From: Dactylorhiza incarnata
Taxonomy: Eukaryota; Streptophyta; Magnoliopsida; Asparagales; Orchidaceae
NCBI GenBank assembly: GCA_033032865.1
Contig: JAWHQI010000276.1
Location: forward strand, 2,232,001 to 2,296,000
Length of the DNA stretch: 64,000 bases
Reading direction: 5' to 3'
Part shown: positions 25,712 to 37,290 of the stretch, one piece after another
How positions within the stretch are numbered: position 1 is the first letter of the stretch
Layout of the letters: each line of letters opens with the position of its first letter
Made by a program: the position numbers and the translations under genes
Notes under the pieces: generated by a model
Told to the model about the DNA's origin: nothing
The model's database searches: none
What the model saw: the letters and a program-made list of their open reading frames with translations, nothing else

Positions 25712-26411
25712 AAGGTCACGCGACGGCCACCTTCCCGGAGTTCCTAGAGACAAAAAGGGCCCGAGTGCCTGCGCCACGACAGCAGCAGCCGGTGAGGATT
25801 GAGGAGGTTGAGCCTCAGGAGGAGGAGGAAAGGTGCGAGGACCGAGCCGATTTGGGGACCCGAGGGGGGATCGGGGTGATCCATGGGGGGGGGGGGGGGG
25901 GGGGGGGGGAGGGATTGAGGCAACCCGGAAGGCGAGCCTCCATACTATCTATCGTCGTAGTGTGGCTTTGACATCCCTAGCCCCGCCCCCGATAGAGAAG
26001 ATTTCCTTCACCCAGAAGGACATGCCAGTTTATGAGGACTCGTTCTGCGACACGTTGGTCATTCAGACAGCGATCGAGAACTTCACCGTTTCCCGAATCT
26101 TGGTGGATAACGGAAGTTCGGTCAATGTTATTTTCAAAAAGGCGTTTGATGGGATGGAGGTGGAGGCGCGAAGGGTGTTGGTCGCAGATGGTTCGTTGTT
26201 TGGATTCTCCGGGGAGAGTAAGGAAGTAGAGGGAGGAATAGGACTCCATGTGGTCTTGGGAGGGCAGTCCTGGAACTGTCGCTTTGTCATAGTGGATGCT
26301 CCCAGTAGTTATAGCGCCATCTTCGGACGGCCGCTCATCAGCGTGTTCCGTTGTGTCCCCTCCACATTCCACCAGTGCCTTAAGTTCAATGACGGAGGAG
26401 TCCAAGTCTGA
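25712..26411 (+). pseudogene. Tat gag end and protease
   Basis: Past the Athila insertion, the frame at 25717 resumes with GHATATFPEF, completing the YCxFHxxxGH motif begun at 12110. A 25-G run (25885-25909) encodes glycine and shifts the frame. Protease follows, with LVDNGSSVNVIF (the D-x-G-S active-site region), ADGSLFGFSG and YSAIFGRPLISVF. It ends at a TGA at 26409-26411. The protease core looks complete although the polyprotein is broken on both sides. Confidence 0.85.
25885..25909 (+). repeat. Poly-G run of 25 in the Tat gag-protease region
   Basis: An uninterrupted run of 25 G follows TGATCCAT. It codes for glycine in every frame on this strand. It is one of eight runs of ten or more G or C in the window and probably caused the frame change between gag and protease. 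Confidence 0.95.
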
Positions 26412-28134
26412 ATCAGAGAAGATCCGAAGGTCGCAAGGTAATGCTACGTGACAGCGGTCAACACCATCTCCTGGATGGCCAAGGCAGAGAAATGGGACCA
26501 GGAGATGGGTGAGTCAGCAGGACTTGGAGGAGAAGACCAGAAGGAGGATTTGGAGGAAAGATCGGAGGAGCCGATGGAAGAAGAGAAGGAAGAGGTAGAG
26601 GGTCGGGCCCAGGAAGAAAGGGCGGAAGAGGTGATGGAGGTCCAGGAAGAAGGACAGGAGCAAGGGGAATACTGGGGAGAACAATCACGGCTGGAGGCCG
26701 TGGAGGAGGTCATGGAGCTCGAAGTCACCACCCGATCCGGAGTGGTGGAGAAAGTCAAGATCAGCGGGGAGCTCAACCTGGAGGAGCAGAAGCAGATTCT
26801 CGTCTGCGTTCAGGAGAACGTGGATGTCTTCGCTTGGAGCGCCGCGGAGATGCCAGGGATCAACGCAGATGTGGCTTGCCACCACCTCAATCTCGATCCT
26901 GCCACCCTCCCCATCCGTCAAAAGAGGAGGGCCATAGCGGGCAAGCTGGAAGGACCCATCCGAGAGGAGGTGTGTAAGATCATACAGGAGGGGTTTGTAT
27001 CAGAGATCCAGTATCCGGGCTGGGTCTCTAATGTGGTCATGGTGAAGAAGGGGGGAGGTAAGTGGAGGATGTGTATTGACTTTTCTTTGCTTAATAAATC
27101 GTGCCCCAAATACTGCTACCCCTTGCCTAGAATCGACGCCCTGGTTGACTCAGCCGTCGGTTTCCCTGTAATGTCTTTTTAGATGCTTTTTCAGGTTATC
27201 ATCAGATTCGCATGCCCCCCCCCCCCCCGACATCAAAGATGTCTCCTTCATCACGGGGGATGGGTGTTATTGTTATAAGATGATGCCCTTCGGGCTCAAG
27301 AATGCAGGTGCCACATACCAAAGAATGAAGGACAGGGTCTTTCGAGAACAGAAGGGGAAAAACTTGGAGGTCTACGTCGATGACCTCATGGTAAAGAGTC
27401 GGGACCTTGAATCCCACCTCCGAGACCTTGAAGAGACCTTTAGGACCTTGCGAAAGTATAAGATGAAGCTCAACCCCCTGAAGTGTGTCTTCGGGGCTAG
27501 CTGGGGAAAATTATTGGGTCACCTGCTCACTCCGGCGGGGGTGGAGCCTAACCCGGATAAGGTCAGAGCAATAATGGAATTGGGATCTCCAAGAAATTCG
27601 AAGGAGGTTAAGAGCCTCACCGGAAAGCTGGCCAGACTCAGCATGTTCCTCTCCAAGGCGGGAGACAAGTGTGCTTTTCAAGGTGTTAAGGGGAAACAAA
27701 AAATTCGAATGGACTCCGGAGTGCGAGGGAGCCTTTCAGGCTTTGAAAGAGCAACTCACCCAAACTCCCCTACTCTAAGGGCCGAGACCGGGAGAGGACC
27801 TATCCCTATGACTGGGGGTAGGATCAAAGGCAGTAAGTTTAGTATTGGTCCGGGAGGAGGGGTGAAGGCAATTCCCCATCTACTACGTCAGCCGAGTGCT
27901 GAGGAAGGCGGAGCTCTGGTACCCGATTCTGGAAAAGTTGGCCTTCGCATTGGTAGTGGCGGACCGGAGGCTACGACCTTACTTTCAGGCACATTCTATC
28001 AAGTTAGTGACTGATCACCCACTTCGCAAAGTCATGGAAGGGGTGGAGCACCGGGAAGGTTGGCGAAATGGTCCATGGAGTTGAGTGAGTTCGATGTTAC
28101 GTTCGTGTCCAGGACGTCGATCAAGGCCTAAGCG
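26412..28134 (+). pseudogene. Tat reverse transcriptase
   Basis: An acidic Glu-rich linker (about 26448-26700) precedes RT. The first RT blocks read VDVFAWS, EGFVSEIQYPGWVSNVVMVKKGGGKWRMCIDF and CYPLPRIDALVD. The frame is then lost by one base at about 27180, and a C14 run (27215-27228) adds prolines in the YHQI block. RT continues with MMPFGLKNAGATYQ, YVDDLMVKS (active site, 27373-27384) and LNPLKCVFG, and frays after about 27690. The order and motifs are those of Tat-type gypsy RT. At least three frame breaks make it inactive. Confidence 0.88.
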
Positions 28135-29900
28135 GTGGCAGACTTCATGGCTGACTACGCAACCGAAGTGGGTGAGCATGAATCGCCCCCCACCCCCCCC
28201 CCCCCGGTGGCATGGAAGATGTTGGTGGATGGCGTATCAGGAAAGCACTCCTATGGATGGAGAATAATCTTGGTGAGCCCCCAAGGGACAAAGATCGAAC
28301 AAGCTTTGAACATCCACTTCCCGATTACCAAAAACCAAGCTGAGTACGAGGCGGTGATAGCGGGCCTGCGGTTAGCTCGAGAATTGGGAGTACAAGATGT
28401 GGAGGTCTCGACGGACTCCATGGTGGTAGCATGCCAAGCCAAGGGAGAGTTTGAAGCAAAGGACCCGACCCTCCAGAGGTACCTGGAGAAGGTCAAGGGG
28501 GTCATCGAGCAATTCCGCACTTTCTCCGTCAAACACATGCCAAGAGAGGAGAGCACCCTCGTGGACCTCCTAGCCAGGTTCGGTCCCCGAGCAGGAGGGA
28601 CGGTTTCGGAATTCTTCAGACCCACCATCGAGGAAGGAGAGTTGATGAAGGTGGATCAGCGGGCCTCGTGGATGGATCCCTTCATCACCTTCCTATCATC
28701 AGGGAAGTTCCCTGAAGAAGACATAGACAGACGATGCTTCAGGTATAAGTCAGCTTATTATTCTTTGCATGCAGGAGGACTGTATCGAAAGACACTCTCG
28801 GGATTTCTGGCCCGTTGTGTTTCCGAGGAGGAGGTTCCGAGAGTCCTAGAAGAAATCCACTCTAGGGAGTGTGGAAGTCACTCCGGGAGCCGAACTCTGG
28901 AGAGGAGGGTGTTGAGACAAGGCTACTTCTGGCCTACTCTCAGCAAAGATGCGGCGGAGTTCGCAAGAAGATGTTCGAAGTGTCAGCTCTATGCGCCGCT
29001 CCAACTCCTCCCAGCTTAGAGGCTCCGGACCATCACGGCCCCCTGGCCTTTTACTATATGGGGAATGGACCTGGTTGGCCCTTTCCCACAAGCTAGTGGC
29101 CAGAGGAAGTTCTTGCTGGTTATGATCGACTACTTCTCCAAAAGGGTAGAAGTGAAGGCCCTAGCCAAGGTAACATCTCAAGTGGCAAGGAATTTTGTGT
29201 GGGGAGAGATAATTTGCAGGCACGGGCTCCCTCTGGCTATATTGCAGACAATGGGCCGCAATTTGCTAGCGAAGAGTTTGTTAGATTCTGCACCCAACTC
29301 GGCATCGACCTCAGGTTTGAATCGGTTCACCACCCGAGAAGCAATAGTCAGGTGGAGGCGGCAAACAAGGTAATCTTCAACCTACTAAAGAAGAAGGTGG
29401 AGAACCTCCGGGGGAACTGGGTGGAGCAGCTACCATCCGTCCTTTGGGCCTTGAGGACCACTCCGAATACCGCCACCGGGGAGACCCCGTTCAAACTTTC
29501 TCATGGATCCGAAGCCGTCCTTCCCATAGAGTTCGAAGTAAAGACCCCCAGGGTGATCGCTGCGGGTGATGGAGATGAAGAATGGCTAGTGGATAACGAT
29601 GTGGAGCAGAGGCTGTCCTTGGATCTGGTAGAGGAACTTCGGGACCTGGCCACCATCAGGCAGGAGGAAATCAAGCGACGAATGACCCGATATTTTGATA
29701 AGCACATCCGAATAAAACACTTTCAGAAAGGAGATCTAGTCCTGAAGAAGGTCGACGTGGCCGGAAGAGGAACCGCAGTGGGTAAGCTTAACCCCAACTA
29801 GGAGGGTCCATACATTGTAAGCGAAGTGCTCAAGTCGGGGGGTATCACCTCCGGGATGTGGAAGGGGTACACCTCGGCTGAGCCAGAAGTGGAGATGATC
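28135..29900 (+). pseudogene. Tat RNase H and integrase
   Basis: A C13 run lies at 28193-28205. It is followed by an RNase H domain (NQAEYEAVIAGLRLARELG, VSTDSMVV, PREEST) of the extra RNase H type seen in Tat elements. Integrase begins with the zinc-binding region (EIHSRECGSHSG, CSKCQ). A stop at 29017-29019 interrupts it. The catalytic core follows: WGMDLVGPFP, a frameshift at about 29240, IADNGPQFASEEF and SQVEAANK give the DDE residues. The C-terminal domain (HFQKGDLVLKKV) runs to a stop at about 29802 and continues as EGPYIV in frame. About four lesions are visible. Confidence 0.88.
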
Positions 29901-29998
29901 TGAAGCGATTTTACCCTTGAAAGTTTTTTACTATATTATTTGTTAAATATCTTAACTTTTCGTATGAGGGTTATAACTGCTATGCGAGGATAATAAAG

Positions 29999-30785
29999 GT
30001 GACAAGTATTGGTGCTGGAATGCCCCAGATCGATTCCGCTCCCGGGCTCTCACTAGACGGGGGGTACAGGTTGATCTCTGGAGAGGCTGGCAAGCGGACA
30101 AGTATTGGTGCTGGAATGCCCCAGATCGATTCCGCTCCCGGGCTCTCACTAGACGGGGGGTACAGGTTGATCTCTGGAGAGGCTGTCAAGGGGACAAGTA
30201 TTGGTGCTGGAATGCCTCAGATCGATTCCGCTCCCGGGCTCTCACTAGACGGGGGGTACAGGTTGATCTCTAGAGAGGCTGGCAAGGTGACAAGTATTGG
30301 TGCTGGAATGCCCCAGATCGATTCCGCTCCCGGTCTCTCACTAGACGGGGGGTACAGGTTGATCTCTAGAGAGGTTGGCAAGGGGACAATTATTGGTGCT
30401 GGAATGCCCCAGATCGATTCCGCTCCCGGGCTCTCACTAGACGGGGGGTACATGTTGATCTCTGGAGAGGCTGGCAAGGGGACAAGTATTGGTGCTGGAA
30501 TGCCCCAGATCGATTCCTCTCCTGGGCTCTCACTAGACGGGGGGTACAGGTTGATCTATGGAGAGGCTGGCAAGGTGATAGGTATTGGTGCTGGAATGCC
30601 CCAGATCGATTCCGCTCCCGGGCTCTCACTAGACGGGGGGTACAGGTTGATCTCTGGAGAGGCTGGCAAGGTGATAAGTAGTGGTGCTGGAATGCCCCAG
30701 ATCGATTCCGCTCCCAGGCTCTCACTAGACGGGTGGTACAGGTTGATCTCTGGAGAGGCTGGCAAGGTGATAAGTAGTGGTGTTG
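29999..30785 (+). repeat. 96-bp tandem repeat in the Tat 3' region (8 units)
   Basis: GGTGCTGGAATGCC starts units at 30011, 30107, 30203, 30299, 30395, 30491, 30587 and 30683, each exactly 96 bp apart. A ninth was cut by TR-GAG B at 30786 and resumes at 44316. As 96 is a multiple of three, one frame stays open across the array and repeats a 32-residue unit (GAGMPQIDSAPGLSLDGGY and so on). It has no ATG upstream and the opposite strand is also largely open, so coding is doubtful. Tandem repeats in this position are known in Tat elements and can seed satellites. Confidence 0.93.
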
Positions 30786-32352
30786 TGTTGGAACCTTAGT
30801 TTTGATTTGACTTAGGATCCACCTTTAGTGTCTAAGTTTATATCATAACATATTGAATAACTTAGATTAAATCTCATTAAGAAAGAAGGCTGAAAAGAAT
30901 ATATATATATATAAATAATATACTAAGAAAAATATATATATATATTGGCTGAGAAAATAACGAGAAGAATTATATTATACATATTCTCTGCGAATGTCGA
31001 ACGACGATCTAAGAATTATATTATAACAGCGGTCGACGAACAGCAATATAACAGTGGTCGACGAACAGAATTCTCAGATCAGCAGTCGACGAAAAGAGGA
31101 GATCGACGAATCTTCAGTGAGGCGCTCGACGAATTATTATAATATGTTCAGTTCGATTATTTAATCATTCCGTTCGTACAGGTCGACGAATCAAGATGAG
31201 ATCGACGAAATAAAGCAATATTTTATATTGCTATATATATTTATTGCTGCCTTTATTATTTAACAATACAGCCGTTGCAGCATTAAAAGATATAGCCGTT
31301 GCAAAAGCCAAAGACGACAAGTTATCTTCTCAAGGATCTGGGAAAAGAAAGAGACTTTACTCCTTTCCTCTTTGGTCAGCAAAGATTCAAAACAGCAGAA
31401 AGCTCTCAGATTAAATATATAGAGCAGGAAGATGATGAATAGCAACAGCATATTATTTATACAGCAGTTTATTTTATACAGCAGAATATATACAGCTGTT
31501 TGATCTCGACAGATCATATATATATATTATATTGTTGTACAATATAACAGGAAGATAATAGACAGAATATATATTAACACTTGCTGTACAGGAAAAGGAA
31601 GAAGGAGAAAAACAGAGGAGCAAAAAGAAGCAGATCAAATTTATATTACATCTTCTTTTTGCTTAACCTCTTTCTTGCAGATCATATACATCCTGAGACA
31701 CCAAACACTATCAATTGCTCAGGATCTAAACTGCAAGAAGAAGAAGTTATTGCAATCAAGAGAAGGAGCTCTATCCACAAGCTGTCATTAATCTAAATCA
31801 GACATGGGGAGCTCTCTTCAACATCTTCATCAAGTGTCTTCTCAGCCAAGAGAAGAACAACATTTGTTTTTGTTTTCTTTATTTCTCCCATCTTGTAAAG
31901 GGTTAAAACTCCCTTCAAAATTTTACTCCCGGTGACAGGGCACCTTAGCAAAAACCTGCATCTTGGTTAGAGCACCTGATCAAAAGCTCCATTGGCTTTT
32001 AAGCACCTTATCAAAAGCTTATGGGTGATTTGGGCACCTGATCAAACCTCCATTGGTGTGAGGGCACCTGATCAAAAACCTCCTAGTGGATTCCTACCAG
32101 TGGGTAGAAGAGTAGATGTACCCAGGTTTTGGGGAACTACTATATTTCCTTGTGTCATCTGGATGCTAGTTTATTTTGTGGTTTGCTTGTTTGTTTTATT
32201 TCTTATTTGTGTTGTTTATTACTTTGCACTCTTAGTATTTGTGTTTATTACTCTTACAGCAAACAGCAACATATATTTATATATATCATTTATTTTGAAG
32301 ATAAACTTAAACAAGATCTTTTAACATACTTAAGAACTAAACTCTCCTTTCA
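30786..32352 (+). repeat. 5' LTR of TR-GAG B
   Basis: It is 1567 bp, TGTTGGAACC...CTCCTTTCA. The first third has about seven TCGACGAA motifs (30986-31210). Further on are copies of a GCACCTGATCAAA phrase (about 31970-32070), repeated four times with small changes. Small open frames in it are not taken as genes. Confidence 0.93.
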
Positions 32353-32354
32353 AT

Positions 32355-32366
32355 TGGTATCAGAGC
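32355..32366 (+). other. Primer-binding site of TR-GAG B
   Basis: TGGTATCAGAGC, two bases after the LTR, is the initiator-Met tRNA PBS used by most plant copia elements. Confidence 0.9.
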
Positions 32367-32448
32367 AGGTTGATTTTTCACACAGGCTAACACCTAAAAT
32401 CACAAAGATCACTTAGTTCTTATTTTGTTTTTTAAAAGGTTTTTCTCA

Positions 32449-33225
32449 ATGGCACTAGCTGATTTTTCTTTTTCAGATCCACCTTTATGTAATTTGGATA
32501 GTTTTCCTTTATGGAAAGTTAGAATTAAGTTATATATGAAAGTCATAGATGAAAATATTTATAAATCTATTTTGACAGGAACTTCATCTTCAACTTCTTC
32601 AACAGATGATCAAGAAAAGTTGATCACTGCTGATGCCATGGCCATGAACATATTGGCTAAATCAATGTCTGATGACATTCTTCTTAAAGTGGCTGACTGC
32701 ACTTCAGCAAGGAGCATCTGGAACTCCCTCTCAAGGATAGTAAATGAACCATCTTCTTCCTCTTCCTCTAACATCATTTTTGATGCAGAACCATCTTCAA
32801 CTCTAACTGAAGAAGAAGACAAGGAAGAACAAAAAGCCAAAGCTTTCTGCATGATGGCAATTTATGACTCAAACTACAAATTTGATGCAGAATCTGATGA
32901 AGAAAAGGTAGTTGAGGTAACTTCAATTCCTAATTTTACCTCTGATTTCAGATCTAATTTCAACTCACCATCTACAGATTTAATAAATTCTAAAAACAGA
33001 ATCAGTAAAGAGCTAATAATAAACAAATTGATTTCTGATAAAATTAAAAAAGATTTAAAATCATCAGCAGAACACATTATCTGTTTAAAAAATAAGTTCA
33101 TTAAAGCTAATAAATTTGAACAACCTATTAAGAAGAAAATTCTTTATGTTCAGCAAAACCAATTTAAAAATTCAAATTTATATTTCAATGAAATAAAAAG
33201 GCCAACATACCTATCTATAAGGTAG
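32449..33225 (+). CDS. TR-GAG B gag-like protein (258 aa)
   Basis: I start it at the ATG at 32449, the first ATG of the frame. The N-terminus (MALADFSFSD, LCNLDSFPLWKVRIKLYMKV) fits copia gag (the W-containing gag/UBN2-type fold). ARSIWNSLSRI, at about residues 85-100, fits the second conserved block. Then come a Ser- and Glu-rich linker, a CMMAIYD block that in related gags precedes the nucleic-acid region, and a Lys/Asn-rich tail. No CCHC zinc knuckle and no protease are seen. The frame is intact, so this gag could still be made. It would coat the element's RNA in particles whose enzymes come from elsewhere. The exact lineage is inferred. Confidence 0.75.
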   Translation: MALADFSFSDPPLCNLDSFPLWKVRIKLYMKVIDENIYKSILTGTSSSTSSTDDQEKLITADAMAMNILAKSMSDDILLKVADCTSARSIWNSLSRIVNEPSSSSSSNIIFDAEPSSTLTEEEDKEEQKAKAFCMMAIYDSNYKFDAESDEEKVVEVTSIPNFTSDFRSNFNSPSTDLINSKNRISKELIINKLISDKIKKDLKSSAEHIICLKNKFIKANKFEQPIKKKILYVQQNQFKNSNLYFNEIKRPTYLSIR

Positions 33226-33765
33226 TTTTGTTTTAACAGTTTAATGTTTTTACTTAAATTATGATTAAATTAAAACAGTAGTTTTATTATTCTTTTTGAA
33301 TTTTCAATCTTAAAAACAAGCCAGATAGAATTCACTTTCTTACAGATTTTACTCCTAAAATCATGTTGAGCATTCTACTCAGATTGCATATATCAGAAAT
33401 GATTAAAGCACCAAGTGTGAGTCTCTTCTGATTAAGGGGATTCTATAGAAAGAAGCTATCAGACTGTCTTTCTGATTTTAAAATTCATAGAATCATATAA
33501 CAGCTAGCAATTCATAATATTAAAATCCTATTTAAATCAAGATCTAGGAATCAGATTTGCCCAAATGTACTTTAAAAGAAGAAGAAAACAAAATAATTAA
33601 TGATTAAATGTTTTCAAACATAATAATAAACTTTTTATACTCTCTGACCCTTAAGCCTTAAGCTTTAAAGACTTTTTATGCTTAGGAATCCTAAACCAAA
33701 TAGGGGGAGATTGTTAGAACCTAGTCTTAATTTGGATTAGGATCCCAACTCAAATAGGGGGAGAT
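33226..33765 (+). other. TR-GAG B 3' region with duplicated polypurine tract
   Basis: It is non-coding. CAAATAGGGGGAGATTG occurs twice, at about 33697 and 33750, and the second abuts the 3' LTR at 33766. Between them lies a decayed copy of the LTR start (TTAGAACCTAG..., GGATTAGGATCC), so one polypurine tract plus LTR beginning was duplicated. Confidence 0.8.
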
Positions 33766-34503
33766 TGTTGGAACCTTAGTTTTGATTTGAGTTAGGATCC
33801 ACCTTTAGTGTCTAAGTTTATATCATAACATATTGAACAACTTAGATTAAATATCATTAAGAAAGAAAGCTGAAAATAAACATATATTTAATAGGCAGAA
33901 AATAAGAGAAGAATTATATTATACATATTCTCTGCGAATGTCGAACGGCGCTCTGCGAATGTCGAACGGCGCTCTGCGAATGTCGAACGGCGCTCTAAGA
34001 ATTATATTATAACAGCGGTCGACGAACAGCAATATAACAGCAGTCGACGAATAGAATTCTCAAATTAGCGGTCGACGAAAAGAGGAGATCGACGAACTTT
34101 CAGTGAGGCGCTCGATGAATTATTATAATATGTTCAGTTCGATTATTTAATCATTCCGTTCGAAGAATGAAGTTAACAGGCCGACGAATCAAGATGAGAT
34201 CGACGAAATAAAGCAATATTTTATATTGCTATATATATTTAATGTTGTCTTAAATATACAGCCGTTGCAGCATTAATTAATAGAGCCGTTGCAACAATCT
34301 AAACACGGCAAGTTATCTTCTCAAGGATTTGGGAAATGAAAGAGACTTTACTCCTTTCCTCTTTGGTCAGCATGGATTCAAAACAGCCGAAAGCTCTCAG
34401 ATTAAATATATAGAGCAGGAAGATGATGAATAGCAACAACAGATTATTTATACAGCAGTTTATTTTATACAGCGGAATATATACGGTTGTTTGATCTCGA
34501 CAG
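33766..34503 (+). repeat. 3' LTR of TR-GAG B, left part
   Basis: It is co-linear with 30786 onward. It differs by having three copies of CTCTGCGAATGTCGAACGGCG (about 33930-33993) where the 5' LTR has one. It is broken after GATCTCGACAG by TR-GAG C and continues at 43473. Confidence 0.93.
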
Positions 34504-35605
34504 TGTTGGATCGGTCGGCGCCCTTAGAGGGGGGTGAATAAGGGTTTTCAAAAAATTTTAGATTATATTTAGAAAAACTTCAGAATATTGCAAGATTAAT
34601 AAAGAGACATCAAGTAAAACAATAATAAAGAGATATGCTTTATTAATGTCAAATAATGTTTTACAAAACTTGATTTCTATGACGCTAGAAATCGGAGGCG
34701 AATAATAAAAATTCTTTTTCGTTTTCTATACCGACTCGTATCCCCACGAACTGGTTGGCTTTAGACGATCTCTCCCCAGATACGGCCTCAAGCCGCTCTA
34801 GCCGATCTATCCCCAGAAAGGCCTCGAGCACCCCCTAGACCTAACCTAGATCTAGTCGCCAACACGAGGCGAATTTCAGCCCTAAGTCCTACCCCAGACC
34901 TAGTCGCCAACACGAGGCGATTTCACTACCGTTTACAGAAAAGATATGAAATGAAAAGACAATAATATAAAAACTCCCTCTATGTGGGTCTCTTGGAGAA
35001 GTGGACGAAGGCCCGCAGAGTATGATCGTAGTCGATGCAGCCTTTCGTCACGATGATGACGCGTGTTGAAATCTTCTCCACGGATCTCCTTAAGGCTTTA
35101 TGGAATTGTGGAAGTATCGCTCTGAATCTTCCTCTCTCTGCTGTGGCATGAAGCTCTGGAGTTTGGGATTGGAGGAGGATGAAGAATTCGGAGCCAAAGC
35201 ATCCAATTTATAGCCATCACGCTACTGCCGGCGCTAGCGCTACCGCCGGCGCTAGCCCGGATTAGGAATGATCTTGCGCGGCCGAATCTCCCATCTGTGG
35301 CAACAATTTGCTTTATGCCTCTTGTGCGTCATGCTACCTCCAGCGCTAGTAGCTACCGCCGGGCGCTAGCTCCTTCTAAAAATGCCACCGGAATCGATCT
35401 AATCAATGCTAGCGCAGGGCGCTATCGCTACCGCCGGCGCTAGTGAGCTTGTTCGAATTTTGGCCTCAATTTTGGGGGCAGACATCATGAGTACTCCTTG
35501 AGTCATGTGGACTATGTTAACCTGCACACTTGAACACACAAGATCAAATACACATAGGATTTGTTATTCTCAAACCTAGGAGATGCGGAAGACCGTGTTC
35601 CAACA
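34504..35605 (-). repeat. 3' LTR of TR-GAG C
   Basis: It is 1102 bp. On the minus strand it runs TGTTGGAACACGG...CGATCCAACA. The TATA box CTATAAATTGG is at 35204-35214. Just upstream in U3 (35218-35450) are several copies of GCTACCGCCGGCGCTAGC and shortened forms. It lacks the TTCGACGAA array that the related LTR at 60493 has. Confidence 0.93.
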
Positions 35606-36455
35606 AACTCCCCCTTTTGATAATAACAAATCCATTAATGATAAATCAAAGCATTAATAAATAAGCATGATGAGACTATACTTGTGTGTGTGTGAGAGTG
35701 ATGACTTTAGGATGATTATTGATTTTAGCATTTAGAATTGCTCCCCCTAAATATATGCTCCCCCTATGTGAATGCTCCCTTAATATGTATGCTATCAACT
35801 GAATTTGTCATGTTGGGTTTATGATAGGGGGTTACATTTATCATTGTTAGTTCTCCCCCTTTTGCATTTTATCATGTTAGTTCTCCCCCTTTGTTATTAG
35901 CAAAAGTGGGTAGGGAAACAAAGCACTAAAAAATGTGTAAATAAAAGAGAAGGCATGATTGAGCTTTTTAAGTAAATGATAAGGAGTTTTAGACTTATCT
36001 TTCATTGAAAATGATCAGAGTTATGACTTATTTTATCCCTTTTGTTTATAGTTCTCCCCCTTTTATAAATCAGAGTTTAGCAAAAAATAATGATTTTCCC
36101 TTTAAATAAGAGTTTTAAGCTTAAAAAATCATGATTTCCAAGTAACCAATCTACCCAGACAATATGTCAACACCCTAGCCCCGTACTAAGTGACGGATGG
36201 GCATGAGGAGCTGCAAACATGTCGTAGGTTGGGGTGTTAATCCCATATGCAAACACTAGACAAAAACTTAACCTAGCACTCTTTTCCCCCAGTGCCTCGC
36301 AAGGCCCCACTGGAACCCTCCCCGGATAAGGACAAGACATGACTAGAGATAAGGTTATCTAATGTCTACAACCCTACGACCCCGCTATGGTGAGAAATGA
36401 AGTCATGGATAACAATTATTGGAAACATTAAGCATTTAAATCTAATGGGAAATAT
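35606..36455 (-). other. Array of polypurine-tract-like motifs in TR-GAG C
   Basis: The motif CTCCCCCTTT (AAAGGGGGAG on the coding strand) or a close form recurs at about 35608, 35742, 35758, 35850, 35884 and 36053, next to the 3' LTR. The one at 35608 abuts the LTR and is the likely functional tract. Repeated polypurine tracts before the 3' LTR are, to my knowledge, a habit of SIRE/Maximus-type copia elements, which hints at the parent lineage. Confidence 0.7.
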
Positions 36456-36640
36456 CATAGTGTACAACCCCGATATTCGCCGAGTATACTCCCTAAGGCT
36501 CATTGGAGCATCATGGTAGCATCGACCCAAGCAGGAAGGGAGGTAGAGGCAAGAGGGACGAGCGGTGAGGGAGGAAGCCTCTTGCTCGCCCGGCCTACAT
36601 AGGGGAGCAAGAGGTGGGGGGACAAGACCCCACCCCCAAG

Positions 36641-37290
36641 GGGGCGAGCCCGGGCTGCTGCCCGGGGGCTCGCCCCGCTCCCACCAAGGGGGGGCGAGCC
36701 CGGGCTGCTGCCCAGGAGCTCTCCCCCGCTCCCAACTAGGGGGGCGAGCCCGGGCTGCTACCCAGGGGCTCTCCCCCGCTCCCAGCTAGGGGGGAGAGCC
36801 CGGGCTGCTGCCCATGGGCTCGCCCCGCTCCCACCAAGGGGGTAGAGCCCGGGCTGCTGCCCAGGGGCTCGCCCCCGCTCCCAGCTAGGGGGGCGAGCCC
36901 GGGCTGCTGCCCAGGGGCTCGCCCCCGCTCCCAGTTAGGGGGGCGAGCCCGGGCTGCTGCCCATGGGCTCGCCCCCGCTCCTAGCTAGGGGGGCGAGCCC
37001 GGGCTGCTGCCCGGGGGCTCGCCCCCGCTCCCCATCCAAGGGGGGCGAGCCCGGGCTGCTGCCGGGGGCTCGCCCCCGCTCCCACAAAGGGGGGGGGGGG
37101 GGGCGAGCCCGGGCTGCTGCCCAGGGGCTCGCCCCCGCTCCCAGCAAGGGGGCGAGACCGGGCCGTCGCCCGGTGATCTCGCCCCCGCCCCCAACATTAA
37201 GGGGCGAGCCCCCCTCTCGCCCCCCGCGTCCAAGGAAGGGGCGAGCTTCTCTCGCCCCCACGCCCAGTAGGGGACGAGCCCAGGAGGGCA
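36641..37290 (+). repeat. GC-rich ~50-bp minisatellite in LTR U3
   Basis: About a dozen units with starts near 36641, 36691, 36741, 36791, 36840, 36891, 36941, 36991, 37043, 37101, 37151 and 37200. A unit reads GGGGCGAGCCCGGGCTGCTG, then CCCAGGGGCTCGCCCCC, then GCTCCCAGCTAG. The two GC blocks are inverted relative to each other, so each unit can fold into a hairpin. A G15 run is at 37089-37103. The TATA box CTATAAATAG is at 37411-37420, so the array lies upstream of it. Confidence 0.9.

Noticed and set aside
26444..26776. Ser/Pro-rich minus-strand frame opposite Tat RT
   Set aside because: It is the shadow of the Glu-rich linker of the + strand polyprotein.
29999..30799. 266-codon repetitive protein
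   Set aside because: No ATG begins it, the opposite strand is also largely open over the same repeats, and 96 being divisible by three is enough to explain it. Kept as a repeat, with coding left open.
32129..32416. Hydrophobic frame at the end of the TR-GAG B LTR
   Set aside because: It crosses the LTR end and the PBS, and the T-rich composition accounts for its hydrophobic residues.
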